Shown: positions 12,035 through 23,037, counted from the stretch's first letter. The stretch: 64,000 nt of DNA from Symmetrospora coprosmae (GCA_008802785.1 VUYT01000020.1:1-64000); one strand, 5' to 3'. The notes: generated by a model from the sequence alone, not told the origin. A program made the numbers and translations.

Positions 12035-12545
12035 TTGCAGCGATAAGATGGGTGTAGTGGATGTCACAGATCCAATATAGGTAGTCTGGGCCTAGCAGCG
12101 ACGGCGAGGAGCAGACCACCGCTCAATTGTCATGCTGCGCTCGAATGCATAGACGGTATTGTTCATTTCAGATGGACGAGAAGGCGCAACCCGCACTCCC
12201 GGTACAGTACATCCCCGCCCCGCTGCCAGTGGCAGAGTCCAAACTCCCGAACAATTGGGTCTTCTCGACAAAGGGCCACCCACCGACGGGCAGTTCACAG
12301 TAACTTGCTGCGCTGCTACGGCGCGAGCGTGTCGAGAGTTGTGTATGTACAGCGTGCAATATTCCTGTACCCACACAGGAGCGTCCATGGGCCTGTGCAG
12401 AGCAGGGACGCGTCGACCCGTCAAAAGCACGTGTGGAGGCGGCGAAGCGCGCGGTTACAGGCACAGCGTGTGACGCCGATATAGAGTAATACAGGGAAGG
12501 AAGGCAGAAGAGAAGAAGCAGACGAAGGATGGAGGAAGTGGCAAC
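12035..12545 (-). other. Intergenic region upstream of the MAPKKK and downstream of VMA8
   Basis: About 510 bases hold the MAPKKK promoter and the VMA8 3' flank; both genes are on the minus strand. I see no TATA box or gene here. Short open frames on both strands lack family features or splice support. Confidence 0.4.
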
Positions 12546-13902
12546 CTAGAAGATGACGTCCTCGTCCTTGCCCTCGTTGAGCAAGTCACCACCGCCCTTT
12601 TCTTCCTCCTCGTACGTCCTGCTATCTCCCGGATAGTCCATCCCGCCCGACTGCACCTTCTCTGCGGCCGCGACGAGCTCTGCTGCTGCGGCCCGCTTCT
12701 TCTTTGCAGCCTGCACCTTCTTGAGCCGGAAAAACTCCTCGCGGTCCATCTCGTCGAGCTCCGAGTTGATGTACTTGATGGTGTTCTCGAGCCGGGGAAG
12801 GACAACGTGCTCGAGCGCATTCACTCGCCGGTTCGTCATGCGGATCACCTCGTCCAGTATCACAAAGGCGGTCTGTGAAAGCGTAGCCAAGCAGAGCGAG
12901 CGTAGCAGCGGGATGCGCATGGGGTAGACTCGTCAGCCCCGACATGGCAGCTTGACCGCTTGAAGTTGCCAGCCCACCTGCAGCGAAGCGAGCTCGACGA
13001 GCGTCTCTACCGCCTTTGCGTACGTCTCTCTGCATTTCTGCACCTGCTGTCCTCCTCTCCCCAAGCCAGTGAGGGTAAAGTCATTCCCTCCTCCGCTCCC
13101 ATCCGGCCCCTTCTGCTTGCGATCCACCTCGAACGCGGGGAGCTGCACGCCAGACACATTCTCCTGCTTCGCTCTGACCTGCAGCGTGGCCTGCGACGCT
13201 GCCTCCTGCACCAGGTACGAGATGTCACCCGTGGCGTACGTCACCTCGGCGAGGGAGAAGGCCGCGAGCTGCATGATGCGCCCCATCTTCATCTTGGCCT
13301 GTGTCGGTGCGCCGGGATACGGATTAGACGCGATGGTTCGTTGTGGTATGGTATAGCAGTACCAGGGCGCTCACGTCCGCAATCTTGGAGGTGATGACTC
13401 GGAACCGCTTCATCAGGGCGTCTGCCTTCTTCTCTGTGTGCGTGTGGTCCGTTGGCGAAGCGAGGTGTGACGTGCATCGTCAGCTCGGGCGGTGCCAATA
13501 CGGCCCGAGCGGGCCAGCGAGTGCAAACACCACGCACTCAGCAGCGAGTGACCAGTCGCAGCTCCCTTCTGCCTCGTCTTGATGACCTGGAGGTTCATCC
13601 GGGCTGGGCGAGCGCGAGTGTGAGTGACGATAGGGGTCCGAGGCGAGCCAGGTCCAGCGTCAGTCCTGAGCCCGCGACCAGGACAGCCAACGAGCCATCC
13701 AGCCAGCCAGCGGGGCTGTCGTGTCCATGGCCAGTGCAATGCAATGCTACTCACTCGGAAACACATTCTCTCGCGCGCCTGCGTGTGCAGCAGTGAAGGT
13801 GACCACTGTCAGTACGGGATGGACGCCCCGCGGAGGCCGCTACTAGAGACGACAGAGGCAGCAGCGATCATCCTGATATCCGCACGCACCTGCTCCGGAC
13901 AT
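12546..13902 (-). CDS. VMA8: V-type proton ATPase subunit D
   Basis: Central-stalk subunit D of the vacuolar V1 ATPase, which couples ATP hydrolysis to proton pumping. Exons: 13902-13890, 13778-13755, 13603-13538, 13433-13375, 13298-12978, 12872-12546, giving 269 residues, normal for the family. The first two exons are only 13 and 24 bases. Together they read [13 protein letters not shown] and then join [20 protein letters not shown], the conserved N-terminus. The middle has [20 protein letters not shown] and the end has [20 protein letters not shown], both hallmark segments, followed by a lysine-rich coiled coil and an acidic tail. It is divergent from SPT8 with 288 bases between starts, so a shared promoter is likely. 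Cytosolic face of vacuole membrane. Confidence 0.93.
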
Positions 13903-14190
13903 GGTTGCTGCTGCTGCTGCTGCTGCTAGTGGTGATGGTGTTTGGATGAGAGCAGACAGGGAGGGGCTGAGGCTGAGGCTGAGGCAGAGGCAGAGGCAGA
14001 GGCAGGCCGACAGCGGGCGTCGACGAGCTCTGTGCTGCTCTCACCTTCTCCTTTGACGATCCTAGGTCACCCCGTCTTCGAGGATGCTCTTGCGGATACG
14101 ACAACTCGCGCTCGCACTTGCACACAGACTAGGCTGCACAGCAGCACATTAGCACAGTAGCGAGCGTGGTTTGCTCCTCTTTCAACGGCC
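13903..14190. promoter_or_regulatory. Divergent promoter shared by VMA8 and SPT8, with microsatellites
   Basis: The two start codons face away from each other across this interval. It contains seven TGC triplets at 13906-13926, starting a few bases above the VMA8 ATG. It also has a hexamer array at 13965-14003 (GGCTGA three times, then GGCAGA three times). Promoter role is inferred from position only. Confidence 0.55.
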
Positions 14191-16455
14191 ATGGCTGTGA
14201 CGGGCAGTGGCGACGCGGATCCCGACGGCAACGCCAACATGGGCCAGCTCTCACGGCAGTCGAGCGTCCTGTCTGATCTCGACGAGAGCCAGAGCATGCT
14301 CGACATTGTGCACAGCAGCACACAGGTCTCGGATGTGCCTGCAGCATCTGCCCCCCGCCCTACCGCTAACGGAGCTGGAGACGACAATGACGAAGAAGGA
14401 GCTCCCGCCATGGACGTCGACAAGCTGGAGGCTCATGCCACCACGAGCAATACTGTAGGCACGCGAGAGGCTCAATCAGCTGCACCGGCCCCACACCCGG
14501 CCTCGTACGCCGCGCGCGTTGCAGCCCGGCAAGCGGCGCTCAAAGAACGCGTCGCCTTTTCCCAGCCCGGGCTTGATGGCTCCAAGCCGGTCAAGCACAG
14601 CTTTGTCCCGCTGTACAGCATCCCACAGACGGGCGTCCAAGTCAACGCTATGGCTCTGCCGCCGTGCGCATCGCACCTGTACACGGCCGGCTCGGACGGC
14701 TTCATCCGGCGATACGCCGTTTTCCCCTCGCTGCGACCCATCGCAGGTAAAGCACTTCAGCCGATTCTGAGAGGATATTGGGAGAACCCGTCCATCGCCG
14801 CACTGGAGGCTCTCTCTCTCGGAGACGTCTCCAAGGCCCGCTTCGGCCCTGCGAGCGTCGCGACCGCCGCGGGGAATACGGTTCCTGTGCACAGTCTCGC
14901 AGTGAGCAGTAGCGAGCTGTATGCGCTCGCCGGGTCCGCCGAGGGCGTCATCAATCTCTTTGGCGTCCGGCTCGACGAAGGGCAGGTTCGTGCGTCTCTG
15001 GGATTGTCGCATGCGTCTGCCCAAGGCAAGGCGCATACCCGAGGCAAGCCCGTCTCGGCACTCGAGCTCCACGAGCAAGACGCAACGCTTCTCAGTGGAG
15101 GTTGGGATGCACAGATTTTGGTGAGCGGCCTCTGCTACGCTACGCTGCACAATCGAGCCGAGTACTGATGACATGCTCTCCTCTACCTAGCAATGGGACC
15201 TGAACACAGGACGCGGCGTACGCGAGTTCGTAGGGCACCAGAATCCAGTGCACAACATACAGTATCGCCCCCGCGACCTGCCTCCAATACGTCGGATGCG
15301 ACCGCCGGAAGCGCCGGCCGTCAAGGACATGGGTGTCAACGCTGCGCGGGGGAGCATCACTACTGCAGCTGCAGAACCCACGTCGAGCGAGACGAGCAAT
15401 GAGGCAGAGAAGACAGGCGGAGAGGGCGTTCCAACAGATAGGCAGGGCAAGACCGACGAAGAGGGAACCGAAAACTCGTACGACCCGCTGTTCGACGATG
15501 ACGCAAACACGACCGCTGCGCCTGCCGAAGCAGGAGGAGTGCGCGCAGAAGGACTTGAGCAGGTGGCGATGAGCGAAACGGGAAAGAATAAGGAGCTAGG
15601 CTCCACAGGTGATGCGGAACTACCCAGCCTGGCACTACCGTCGGAATCAATGACGGTAGCAGACGCGCAGCTTCCCGGCCCTATAGAGCCAAACAGTACT
15701 ACGGAGGAACAGCGAGCGCCACCATCCGCACTGCCCGTGCCTCCGGCTCTCAAGCCTGCATCTCGCCCTGCCATCCCCTCGTTCACTGAGGCGCCACTGC
15801 CCGACGACGAGGACGACAAGACGGCGCCGGCCCAGCGCAGCTCGCGCAAGCCCAGAGACGAAGGGAGCCTACCAGACCTCTCGAACGACATCTTTCTGTC
15901 GACATCCACGGACGGCGAGTGCATGGTCTGGGATCGACGGCAGGCGCGCAGGCACGTCAGGCGACTGGACGTGCCGAAAGGTACCCCGCCTTGGAGCGTT
16001 TCGGTGCGTCTAGGCATTGACGGTGTATCAGGTTGGGCTACGGACTGATACGCGTCTTGTCGTATCCGCTCGATCAGTCCGCCTGGGCCGCGGACGGCAT
16101 GTCAGTATATGTCGGCAGGCGCAACTCCTCCATTGACATCTACGATCTTCGCACATGCACCACCCGCACCATCACACTGTCGTCAAGCACAGGGCCTGTG
16201 AGGGCTCTGCAGCCCATGCGCGATCAGCGGCACGTCCTCGTCTCTTCGGCCGACACGGTGCGCCTGTACGACTTGGATGGGCAGACAGACGGCGTGCCGG
16301 CTATCATCGGTGGAGTGGGCGCAGGCGCGACATGCTTACTTATGGACCCGATGGGGAAGTATCTCTTCGCTGCGAGCGGCGGACGGGGATGGCTGGAGAA
16401 CGGCAGAGAGGAAGTCGGCGTGCTCAGAATGGATTCAGTCGCACAGGCTGAGTAG
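14191..16455 (+). CDS. SPT8: SAGA complex subunit Spt8 (WD40)
   Basis: WD40 subunit of the SAGA transcription coactivator that contacts TBP in the nucleus. Exons 14191-15120, 15191-16003 and 16078-16455 give 706 residues. After an acidic, disordered N-terminus the repeats begin near VNAMALPPCASHLYTAGSDG; QWDLNTGRGVREFVGHQNPV and VYVGRRNSSIDIYDLR are typical Spt8 repeat blades. Between them lies about 190 residues of acidic, Ala/Pro/Glu-rich sequence containing YDPLFDDD, resembling the DxLF insert of Spt8 family members. The last blades read VLVSSADTVRLYDLDG and the protein stops at SVAQAE. Other WD proteins are possible, but the overall layout and the GRRN and LFDDD signatures favour Spt8. 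Confidence 0.82.
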
Positions 16456-16525
16456 ACTCGCGTGGAGAGGCGTACTTCCTTGTTGTTGTTCGAGTATGGC
16501 ACAGAATCACAGCTGGTTTACGCGT

Positions 16526-17231
16526 TTACTGGATCGCGACTGCTACAGCTCGCATAGCATGGTCCTTCGAAGTAGAGCGCTCTCTAGCCCGCTTTCCCCC
16601 GTTCATTCTTCGCTCGACCGTGCCCCTCCCCTCCCACGTCTGCTCCAGCTTGCTGCGCATTTGCAGTTAGAGCACCGCAGCCAATCAATCCGCGTCGAGC
16701 TAAGAAGACGGACATCATGGGCGCGCATCCGGTCAGCGACGGCTCCCCGACACAATGAAAACCAAATGGAATGGTAAGTCACCTTTGACGATCTCCGTAG
16801 CACAGAGTTGCGTCTCGCTCCAACGGAGAAGTGTTGCCCGCAGATCGAGCATGTAGCTGTCCGTGATAACGGCAACACCATTGAGAAGCACAACCTGACT
16901 GCATGTGAGCGACAGGTTATCAGCTTTGTTCTATCGCCTGAGTGAGTGTACCGCCGTGTGGATGCGCATGCTGTCGGCGGTTTTCACGGGGGCAGCGTGT
17001 ATGTCTTACCTCGGTCTGAGCAGCTGCATCCAGCTCGGCCCTGACAATGGGATCCCGGGCGCGCTTGCTGCTCCAGGTCCCGAGCTGCTTGGAGCCGTAC
17101 TTCTTGCTGTCCTCCCTGACGCGCTTGAGTGTGGCAACGTCGAGCGTGGATTGCGCGGAGAGGAGGATGACGCGCTTGTGGGACGCGGATGTGGGAGGGA
17201 CATGGTGCAGCGGAGATGTGCGAGTTGTCAA
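16526..17231 (-). CDS. Unidentified protein-coding gene (partial model)
   Basis: I do not recognise this gene. One coding exon runs from about 17231 or just below down to 17010 (contains SASHKRVILLSAQSTLDVAT and WSSKRARDPIVRAELDAAAQ) and ends at a good GTAAGA donor. A second, 16894-16783, reads VVLLNGVAVITDSYMLDLRA and joins it in phase after a CAG acceptor. A third open piece, about 16651-16526, reads KLEQTWEGRGTVERR and ends AVAVAIQ then TAA. I could not find a splice in the right phase linking the second and third pieces. Codon use and charge pattern look like a real, small, helical, soluble protein. It converges on SPT8. Start not determined; it may belong with the sequence at 17495-18195. 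Confidence 0.4.
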
Positions 17232-17494
17232 GGGGGGTAACAGATGTAGATAGCCCCAGATGGCGTGTCAGTAGAGACGTAGATATTACCATCTTCCTGG
17301 CAACGGGGATGTCAGACGGCGGACGGGATCCGCATAGCCTAGTGCAAGCTACGCTTGGATTGCACGAGCGACCGCGACGACGATGTGCAGCGCCCTCTTT
17401 GACGTGATGCCCAAGCGAGACCGGGCTGAAACGATGGTCACGGTCAGAAATCGGAGTGGACGGAATGCACGGCAAGCCGCTTTCAGCCAAGTAG

Positions 17495-18195
17495 CTAAGC
17501 AGCGCGCTGATCCATGATAAGACATCCGATGAGCTTTTCAGCTGGGTGGCCGGCCGGTATGCAGCGATCTTCTCCGCACAGCATATTGTTTGCAGGGTAG
17601 GAGAAGTCGCGCACGTCGAGCATCCGCATGTAGACGAGCTTCCCATTCGTCTGGAACGTGCCTTGCCATATGTGGCCCAACCGCAGAGGCCCCCCCGTCC
17701 AAGAGGACGTTCATGAGGCACATGCGGTACCGTACCGCAGTGGAAGGGATAGAGTCGCTCTTGCAGCCACAGCGCTTGATGATCTCCGGAGCCAGCAGTC
17801 GGAGCGTCGTCGAGCCATTCATGCTGGGGACTTCACGTGAACCGCCCACCTCGGCGTCCAGAACATGTCGATGCTCGCTGATGTGAGGCTATATGCGACC
17901 AGGGGTGCCTTCATGGATGCATTCGGCAGGAACCAGTTCCCCGCATTGATGACGTTCAGCGCCAGGTAACAGTTCAGGGTATCGCATAGCATGCGCATTT
18001 TCTCCATGTAGCAGAAGAAGCGTAGAAGTCAAACGCTTCCGCTTCCAAGTGGAGCGATGAGATGGCTGGATGCTCTTTGAGCCATTTGAAGAGACAGACC
18101 GTCGCTGATTCCCTGTTGATCGGGTTATCCCATGCATGTATCGTCGCACCTGCATGCAGGGTCTGGGTCGCAGGGGCTGAGATTAGGCGCAGCAT
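17495..18195 (-). pseudogene. Unidentified coding sequence, apparently frame-broken
   Basis: An ATG at 18195 opens MLRLISAPATQTLHAGATIH and continues to CLFKWLKEHPAISSLHLEAE. The protein-like reading then moves to other frames: LNCYLALNVINAGNWFLPNA, then LLAPEIIKRCGCKSDS with YRMCLMNVLLDGG, then IWQGTFQTNGKLVYMR and DVRDFSYPANNML. The changes of frame have no plausible introns between them, and one falls at a run of seven C at 17690-17696 on the plus strand. A good TATA box lies 220 bases upstream. Either this is a decayed host gene or the assembly has indels in homopolymers. I do not recognise the family and see no catalytic motif. Confidence 0.35.
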
Positions 18196-18417
18196 TATTG
18201 ACTAAAAGCTGTTTGCTGTTGAATCGAGCTCGAGGTCCCGGGGCCTCGCGAGAGTGAGGCTGGACGCGGCTTCGACTTGATGGCCTTGCAGGGTTTCGGT
18301 CGCTCGCTCGGTTGTGACGCTCGCGAAGGCCACAATACCGCAGTGTCCAGGGATGGAGGCTGTCGAAGTTTGCTCGGAAACCTGAGAGGCAGGAGAGAGG
18401 AAGCTGTCCCTGGCTTG

Positions 18418-18425
18418 TATTTATA
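18418..18425 (-). promoter_or_regulatory. TATA box
   Basis: On the minus strand the sequence reads GAGTATAAATACAAG, a strong TATAAATA element. It stands about 220 bases upstream of the ATG at 18195 and suggests that the unidentified minus-strand locus is, or was, a regulated gene. Confidence 0.55.
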
Positions 18426-18729
18426 CTCTTGCACCGTGCTGACATTCCGCGGGGGCGGAAGACCATGCGAGCTACTCAATTAGCACCTGTGAATCTTATC
18501 AGTCGCCGCGCGCAGTTCGGGCACCCGCGATCAATGTGGGTTGCACAATGACAATTTTGCATGCGAAATGGAAAGGAATAGGCCAGACAGTGACGTGGTA
18601 GCTGAGGGAAGCTAAGCAATGAGCAGGTGCAGCCTGGCAAAGAGGTCAGTCTTGTTGTTAATGTCTGTGAAGGCCGGTCGCATGACGTGTTTCCAGCATT
18701 CCTGTGAACCTCGCTTGAGTGACAGATCA

Positions 18730-19722
18730 TCATGCTAGAGGAGGAAACGAGGCTCCAGGATCGTTAGGATCTATCGTGCTGTAAAAGAGAGAGACGCGGA
18801 TCAGGACCTCGCCCTTCGGATGCGAGCAGCTTCAAAGTACTCACGACCAGTCTGGGAAGAGCCGTGGAACGCTCTCGACTACGAGCTCCGGGAAGTCCCG
18901 CTCGACGATCTTGGTGAGTGCTTGGTAGACGACCTGTAAAGCCGCAAGTAGCGGAAGGACGGCCGGTTAGCGACCGACTCTGAGGCAGCTTGTCACCTGC
19001 ACTCTCACCTGATAGCCATCCGCGTTGAGATGCAAGCCGTCGCTGAGGTACTTGCGCAGCCCCTCTTCAGGATCCGGCCCGGCAGCGTGCATGATCTCGC
19101 CGTACACGTCCACGAAGCCGGTCTTGAGCTCGAGCGCGACTTCCTGCGCGGCGTCTGCGAACTGCTTCGTACGTTCCGCTTCTCTGTCGAGCGGGATTCC
19201 CGGTCCCCACTTGCGCTCTACATCCTCTGCGCGCTGAGCAATGGCCACAGGTGGACAGCTGAGGATGATGATCTTGGTCGACGGGGAGTAATGGGCCGAG
19301 TCTGGCGATCGGAGGAGGCCGACCATCGAGCGCAGATTGGCCTTGAACCGGTCTATAGGAAGAGACTGCGTGCGAATGGGCAATGTTGCATCGTTTGCGC
19401 CCCACCAGATGTTGAGCGCTGCGAGCGGGGCTTCGCCACGGATTGTCTTGGGAAGGACCTGTAGAGAAAGTGGAGGGTATCAGCAGGGCGCTATTCACAG
19501 CGAATAATCAAGTCAGGTCCGAATTCTGCGCACATGAGGAGCAACATGCAGGCCCCATTCTGTATTGTAGCCACCGTAGCCCCGGTTGACGATGTCGAGC
19601 CGACGCTGGTATGCGTCAGCTAGGGATTGGCCCAGTCCACCTGGCATGAACGAATGCTGCGTGATGCTATCGCCGAAGAGCAGCCATTGCGGGTAGACGA
19701 TCCGACCGGCTTCACTAGACAT
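18730..19722 (-). CDS. IAH1: GDSL/SGNH esterase, isoamyl acetate esterase type
   Basis: SGNH-family hydrolase resembling yeast Iah1, which cleaves acetate esters. Exons 19722-19534, 19458-19009, 18933-18845 and 18778-18730 give 258 residues. Block I is WLLFGDSITQHSF with the nucleophile at Ser19. Block II lies around NRGYGGYNTEW, block III is WWGANDA (Asn85) and block V is SDGLHLNADGY (Asp203, His206), so the catalytic set is complete. IIILSCPPVA between them is also typical. There is no signal peptide, so it is probably cytosolic. Its start lies 562 bases from the divergent Mcp1-like gene. Family is sure; the exact ester substrate is not. Confidence 0.88.
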
Positions 19723-20284
19723 GACGGGTAGTCTTCTCAGAAGCGCCGAATGCGATGACGCGACGACGGGTTGGACTGAGCTGCAAGGAGGAGGGACTGG
19801 GTGAACGGCGAGATCAACAGCGAGAGCATCAGAAGAGCATTCCCCGTGTATCTGAACAGACGTGTCCCAGGGGCAGCCTATCCACCTGCTCCTGTTCCGG
19901 CCTCGAGCTTGATGTCCGACGAGGCAGAGTGCCCTTGCCTCCCGTCGAATACAGCAGCGTTACCAGGCTTGGACCACCTTCTCGCAGCACCGAGCAGGAC
20001 AGAGAGGACGACGATCAGGCAGCAGAGGGATACGGGCAGCAGAGGGAAGGCGGGAGGGAACAGCATCAGCGGTCTCAGTCGGACCAGGTCAGACAGCCCA
20101 CCGTCGCCGGAGCGACACGTGCACGGACACCTCTGGGGCAAAGGTAAGCCCAAGCTACTCGCACGGCACTGCATTGCGGCGAGACTGCCCTCAGTAGATC
20201 GCTCGACACTCAAGCTACGTCTCTATTCCTTCAGCCGAGAGCGGACTTCCCCTCGAGCAGCTTGAACGGACGGACCCTCTGAAG
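19723..20284. promoter_or_regulatory. Divergent promoter region of the esterase and Mcp1-like genes
   Basis: This 562-base interval separates two divergent starts. A minus-strand open frame at 20213-19878 (111 codons) contains one hydrophobic span, LLPVSLCCLIVVLSVLLGAA, and further downstream in another frame is NALLMLSLLISPF. No acceptable intron joins them, so I do not call a gene, but a small membrane protein cannot be ruled out. Confidence 0.4.
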
Positions 20285-20980
20285 ATGCCCACGAACGAGA
20301 CTGCCCCAAGCAAGGACGCACGCCGAGTCCTGCTACGGACAAGTACAGCCATCCAGTCCATCTCTGCCCTCTCCTTCTCCGCCTTCCTTGTCCTCCACCT
20401 GGCCGCACCGCTCAGCGCCGCCTTTGGCCTCGATGCATCCCAGACCATGCTCCTCGCGCGCGAGTACTACCAGACGGCTGCTATAGAGCCCGTCCTCGTG
20501 TGGGGCAGTCTGATTACACATGTCTCGAGCAGCCTCGTGCGGCGGACCATCCTCGGCGGGCCATCGAGCCTCCGCCGCTTATCCTGGCACAGCATCACGG
20601 GCTACATCCTCGTCCCGCTCGTCGCTGCCCACGCGTGGACGCATCGCATCCTCCCTGCGAAGAGGGGCATATCGCCCTCGCTTCTATCGTACCAGTACGT
20701 CAGCTATTCGCTCTTCAAATATCCCATCACATCGTGGGTCGCATACGGAGCAATCACCCTCGCTAGCAGCTATCACGCCATTAGCGGGCTCAGATCTATC
20801 GTCTCGCGAGGCAGGAAAGCTGCAGTCCTGCCTCAGAGCATTAGCGGTCTCGCTGGTTCAGCAGCTCTCGTCGGAGGAGTCGGCCTTGGCCTGGTGAGGC
20901 TTGCCAGCGAAGGAAGCGATGTACCCCTTTGGCTAGGAAAGCGGTACCTGCAGGTCTTGCAGGAAGCCTATCTGCAGTAG
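20285..20980 (+). CDS. MCP1: Mcp1-like mitochondrial membrane protein (DUF1691)
   Basis: Intronless gene of 231 residues resembling Mcp1, a multi-span mitochondrial outer-membrane protein linked in yeast to ERMES and Vps13-dependent lipid supply. Visible spans are near 21-47 (ISALSFSAFLVLHLAAPLSA), 100-116 (ITGYILVPLVAAHAWTHR), 140-165 (YPITSWVAYGAITLASSYHA) and a glycine-rich one near 190-205. The conserved histidines at H38, H113, H116 and H163 match the haem-binding-like fold of the family. The combination Y-x-L-F-K-Y-P-x-x-SW is a good family mark. It converges on PEX12 with only 67 bases between stops. Confidence 0.8.
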   Translation: MPTNETAPSKDARRVLLRTSTAIQSISALSFSAFLVLHLAAPLSAAFGLDASQTMLLAREYYQTAAIEPVLVWGSLITHVSSSLVRRTILGGPSSLRRLSWHSITGYILVPLVAAHAWTHRILPAKRGISPSLLSYQYVSYSLFKYPITSWVAYGAITLASSYHAISGLRSIVSRGRKAAVLPQSISGLAGSAALVGGVGLGLVRLASEGSDVPLWLGKRYLQVLQEAYLQ

Positions 20981-21047
20981 GGACCATCCGCTCGCTATTC
21001 AAGACAACAACAAGTCCGCAGAGGACAGAGGGTATCACGCGGTCCAT

Positions 21048-22647
21048 TCACCCGTTGATCTTGCGCAAGTCGCCGGACGCCACCTTCAATCGTGTAACAG
21101 GACACCGCCCTTCCTTCTCGACGTAGTCAAACAGGCAGCGGTAGTCGCCCACATAGCCCGTCGGCAGCGCTGTAGGGTTCGTGACTGCATTCCTGCAGAT
21201 GGGGCAGCTGCCGACTGGCAGCGCTTCGAGACCGTCCTTCCCCAGCACGCCATGAGGGTGCGCTGGGACGCGCGTGCTGGGTGCGCGCAGGGCAGGCGCA
21301 GCGGCGCCCGCGGTTCCTCCAGCCGAAGAGGCAGACCCAGCAAGCCGGTTCCGGGCATAAGAGGAGGATGACCACCACTCCAGGAACTTGAAGAGAAAGA
21401 TGGACGCGGGAAGCGCGACCTTTAACCCAGAGAGGAGGAGCTGGGGTGCCATTTTGAGAATTCGCAGGACCGTTTGCACCGTTGTTGGCTGCAGGCCTGT
21501 ACTCGGGTCCGGAGAGAAAGGGAGTGTGCGCAAGGCTGCTTGCGCAGCTTCGGCTTTGCGCTATCCAGCAGAATGGGAGGGTCAGTCGACTGAAGCGGGC
21601 GGGGGAGCTCATCCGGCTCACGTAGTCCTGATCGCTCATGCGGCGGAGGTCAACGCCGAGCCAGTGCAGCCAGGGCCGGTAGTAGGGCGTCTTGTCGAAT
21701 AGATAGGCCACGTTGTATCCCAGCAGAACGTACTCGTACGCTTTCGTGAATCGTGGCCACAGAAGCTTGAATAGGAGGGCGAGTCGCATTCGTAGTCGCT
21801 CAGCGAAGCGGCGCGGCTGCATGTATGCCGGCACTTGTCAGCTGGGCCGGTCGACAGCTGAAGTGTCTTCGCACCGGCAAGCCTACCTGAGGAGCGACAT
21901 TCGCCACAGCCTGAGGCCTATCTCCAAACAGATCCCCCTCGGAGCTACCGCCCATCTGCTCGTGCAAATCATCCAGCCGCGTCCGGAGGTACGGAATCCC
22001 AATCTGTGAAGGTCATGGAATGCGATAAGCGCTTGCAGCTGTGTAGGTCCGGGCGGTGAAGGATGGCGCCAATCACCAAGAACAACAGTGACCATCGCAA
22101 TTCCTTTTTGCGGAGCTTCTCGTGGTCCGTGAAGAGCTCGACGGCACTTTGCGCCCGCTCGCTGCTCACGCCCGGCCGGCGCCTCCGCTTCATCCCGTAG
22201 AAGTTTTCTGCGAAGGAGCCGCCCACCGTCTTGAGGTAGTGGCTCTCGACAAAGAACATGAGGGCGAGGTACGTCTCTTCATGCTTGTTGCTGAAGCGGA
22301 GGAAGTAACGCGGATAGCGGGTGGCGAGGATCTGCGGGACGAAGGCAGGGCACGGAGGAGGTTAGCAGGCGTGACACGCCAGTGCGATTCGACAGTGCAG
22401 ATATCTGATTGACACAGTGCGATCGATCAGGCTGCGTCGACGGCTGCCGGACTCACCGAGAGGAGGTACCGGACCACGGGCTGCAGGAGATCCCGGAGCT
22501 GTTCTGGCGGGCGAGGGTGCACCATGTTCTAGAGCTGAGACGGCGGCAGCAGCAATGAGCATAGCAAAACCTACCCTGTGCTGCGAGCTCGAAGAAGGAT
22601 GGCCTGTAGCGATCCTCCCCGCTCGACACGTCCGACAGCGTCTCCAT
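21048..22647 (-). CDS. PEX12: Peroxin-12 (peroxisomal RING E3 subunit)
   Basis: Pex12 forms, with Pex2 and Pex10, the peroxisomal membrane ubiquitin ligase that recycles the import receptor Pex5. Exons 22647-22575, 22503-22457, 22331-22077, 22003-21887, 21816-21622 and 21560-21048 sum to 399 residues. The N-terminus joins across an intron as FFELAAQ|EQLRDLLQPVVRYL, the family signature. Then come ALMFFVESHYLKTVGGSFAE and WPRFTKAYEYVLLGYNVAYL, and hydrophobic spans near LLLSGLKVALPASIFLFKFL. The C-terminal RING is the reduced Pex12 kind: CPICR, NPTALPTGY, C, then CPVTRL, with fewer zinc ligands than a full RING. Start is fixed by the conserved N-terminus. Confidence 0.93.
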
Positions 22648-23037
22648 CTTCTTGGTGCGACTGTGCCGGTCGGATCAGGTCAGGCACGGGCGGGCTGGCG
22701 GGCGGGCGAACGAGCGAGGTCGGCCAAGTTGGCAGTAAAACTTCGTGGATAGTAGCTGTGCAGCCTCCCTGTTGGATAACGGCAGCAGTGCCCGCTGCTT
22801 CGGTGTATGTATGCCGTCTTCTCTGCTTTATGGATGGATGCACGTGTGTTGGGCAAGAGAGAGAGAGAGGGCCCCTCCCGGTCCAGGCCGGGCCATGCAT
22901 CCATGGCAAGCGCCAGCTCGAAGCTTGGCTCCCTCCATCCATCTCGACAGCTTTCTTGAGATACCAAGCAGGATCAAAGAGACTGCTATCATGCACATCT
23001 GCGCAGGATAGCACAAGGACAGCAGACGGGCACTCAG
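22648..23037. promoter_or_regulatory. Divergent promoter of PEX12 and the SCAP homologue
   Basis: These 390 bases lie between two divergent start codons. They contain a GA-rich tract around 22857-22870 (agagagagagagag). No TATA box was seen on either strand. Confidence 0.45.

Noticed and set aside
13906-13926. TGC/CTG repeat as part of a polyglutamine or polyleucine coding run
   Set aside because: It lies outside the VMA8 ATG at 13902 and no coding exon includes it.
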